From the NCBI GenBank assembly GCA_905250115.1, contig CAJNOI010000015.1, positions 685,283 through 749,282 on the forward strand: a stretch of DNA of 64,000 nt, read 5' to 3'. The DNA comes from Adineta steineri. Lineage: Eukaryota > Rotifera > Eurotatoria > Adinetida > Adinetidae. Position numbers and translations under genes: made by a program. Shown here one piece after another: positions 63,586 to 64,000 of this stretch; the first letter of the stretch is position 1; each line of letters begins with the position of its first letter. The notes beneath the pieces are model-generated. The model ran no database searches, was not told the DNA's origin, and saw nothing but the letters and a program-made list of their open reading frames with translations.

Positions 63586-64000
63586 GTAAGTGAGACTCCT
63601 ATCTATTTATCAATTGTTAAGATTAACTATACAATCAAAATAACATTCAACATAGAAGATTTATCGTTAAAAAAAAGGTCGTATTATACGAACGATGTAG
63701 TTATTGATTCAATAGTTGAAATTATCGAATTGGAATGTGATCGATGAGATTTGTCGATCGTTTATGTAGACAAATAAGAGAGTGTTACGTGAAGTTTACA
63801 AATGAATAGTCATGCGCAGTTCGTTAAGTTCCAAATAGCTTCATAATATTTTAATTCAATGATTTCGACAAACAAATTAGAGTATAAAAGATGAGTATTA
63901 ATATATAAAGAAATCTCTTCAATTCATTGTATATATATATATATATTGAATATATAATGAATTAAATCGTAAGAAAAAGACATATTTAACAATATATAAG
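63586..64000. other. Start of a long intron or 3' flank
   Basis: 415 bp after the donor of the previous gene. I find no confident acceptor plus open frame. A TA run lies at about 63928-63945. Confidence 0.35.

Overview
The window reads as a nuclear contig of a bdelloid rotifer (Rotaria- or Adineta-like; the genus is a guess). The DNA is strongly AT-rich. Most genes are split by 50-60 nt GT-AG introns whose phases join cleanly. Gene content mixes ordinary metazoan housekeeping genes (STT3A, TTC17, WDR6, EXD3, ZDHHC12, RNASEK, ANAPC15, T-box, ETS) with families typical of rotifer accessory content (TIR protein, arginine ADP-ribosyltransferase, HPP membrane protein, bacterial/fungal-type alcohol dehydrogenase). 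Two 100-N scaffold gaps are present (31444-31543 and 54924-55023). I worked without tools, so family names rest on motif recognition and exon models on reading frame and splice-site logic.

Layout. 1-4304: 3' part of a TIR/poly-Q/SAM-like gene. 4533-6019 (-): calcineurin-B-like EF-hand plus Death domain protein. 6466-9180 (+): STT3A oligosaccharyltransferase, ten exons. 10988-13388 (-): two tandem ETS-domain genes. 13.5-17.2 kb: gene-poor. 17204-17870 (+): HPP-family membrane protein. 18177-20555 (-): ABCG half-transporter. 22298-23369 (+): unrecognised proline-rich coiled-coil protein. 23571-24260 (-): macro-domain protein with a likely signal peptide.

24.4-31.4 kb is the most striking part: four paralogous SHARPIN-like genes (PH-like fold, LTM-like helix, ubiquitin-like domain; one with a C-terminal NZF finger) and a HOIL-1-like NZF/RING gene cut by a gap, arranged around a short divergent promoter region. 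All four paralogs keep the same 1-2-0 intron phase pattern. This looks like a clustered, expanded linear-ubiquitin (LUBAC-like) module in which HOIL-1 parts are split between genes.

31668-37033 (-): RNASEK and TTC17. 38.5-42 kb (-): a basic Q/P-rich protein, a CD225-like two-TM protein and a zinc alcohol dehydrogenase. 42402-50976 (-): ZDHHC12, WDR6 and EXD3, closely spaced. A splice acceptor lies just upstream of the ATG in the downstream genes of this block and of the LUBAC-like block, which fits operons resolved by spliced-leader trans-splicing. 51999-53042 (+): seven-TM receptor. 53-60.4 kb: an accessory-looking stretch with CATCCC satellite, GT-rich palindromes resembling telomere repeats, an inverted-repeat element, an ADP-ribosyltransferase gene and a short T-box gene. 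62619-63585 (+): the 5' exon of an acidic low-complexity protein that runs out of the recognisable part of the window.
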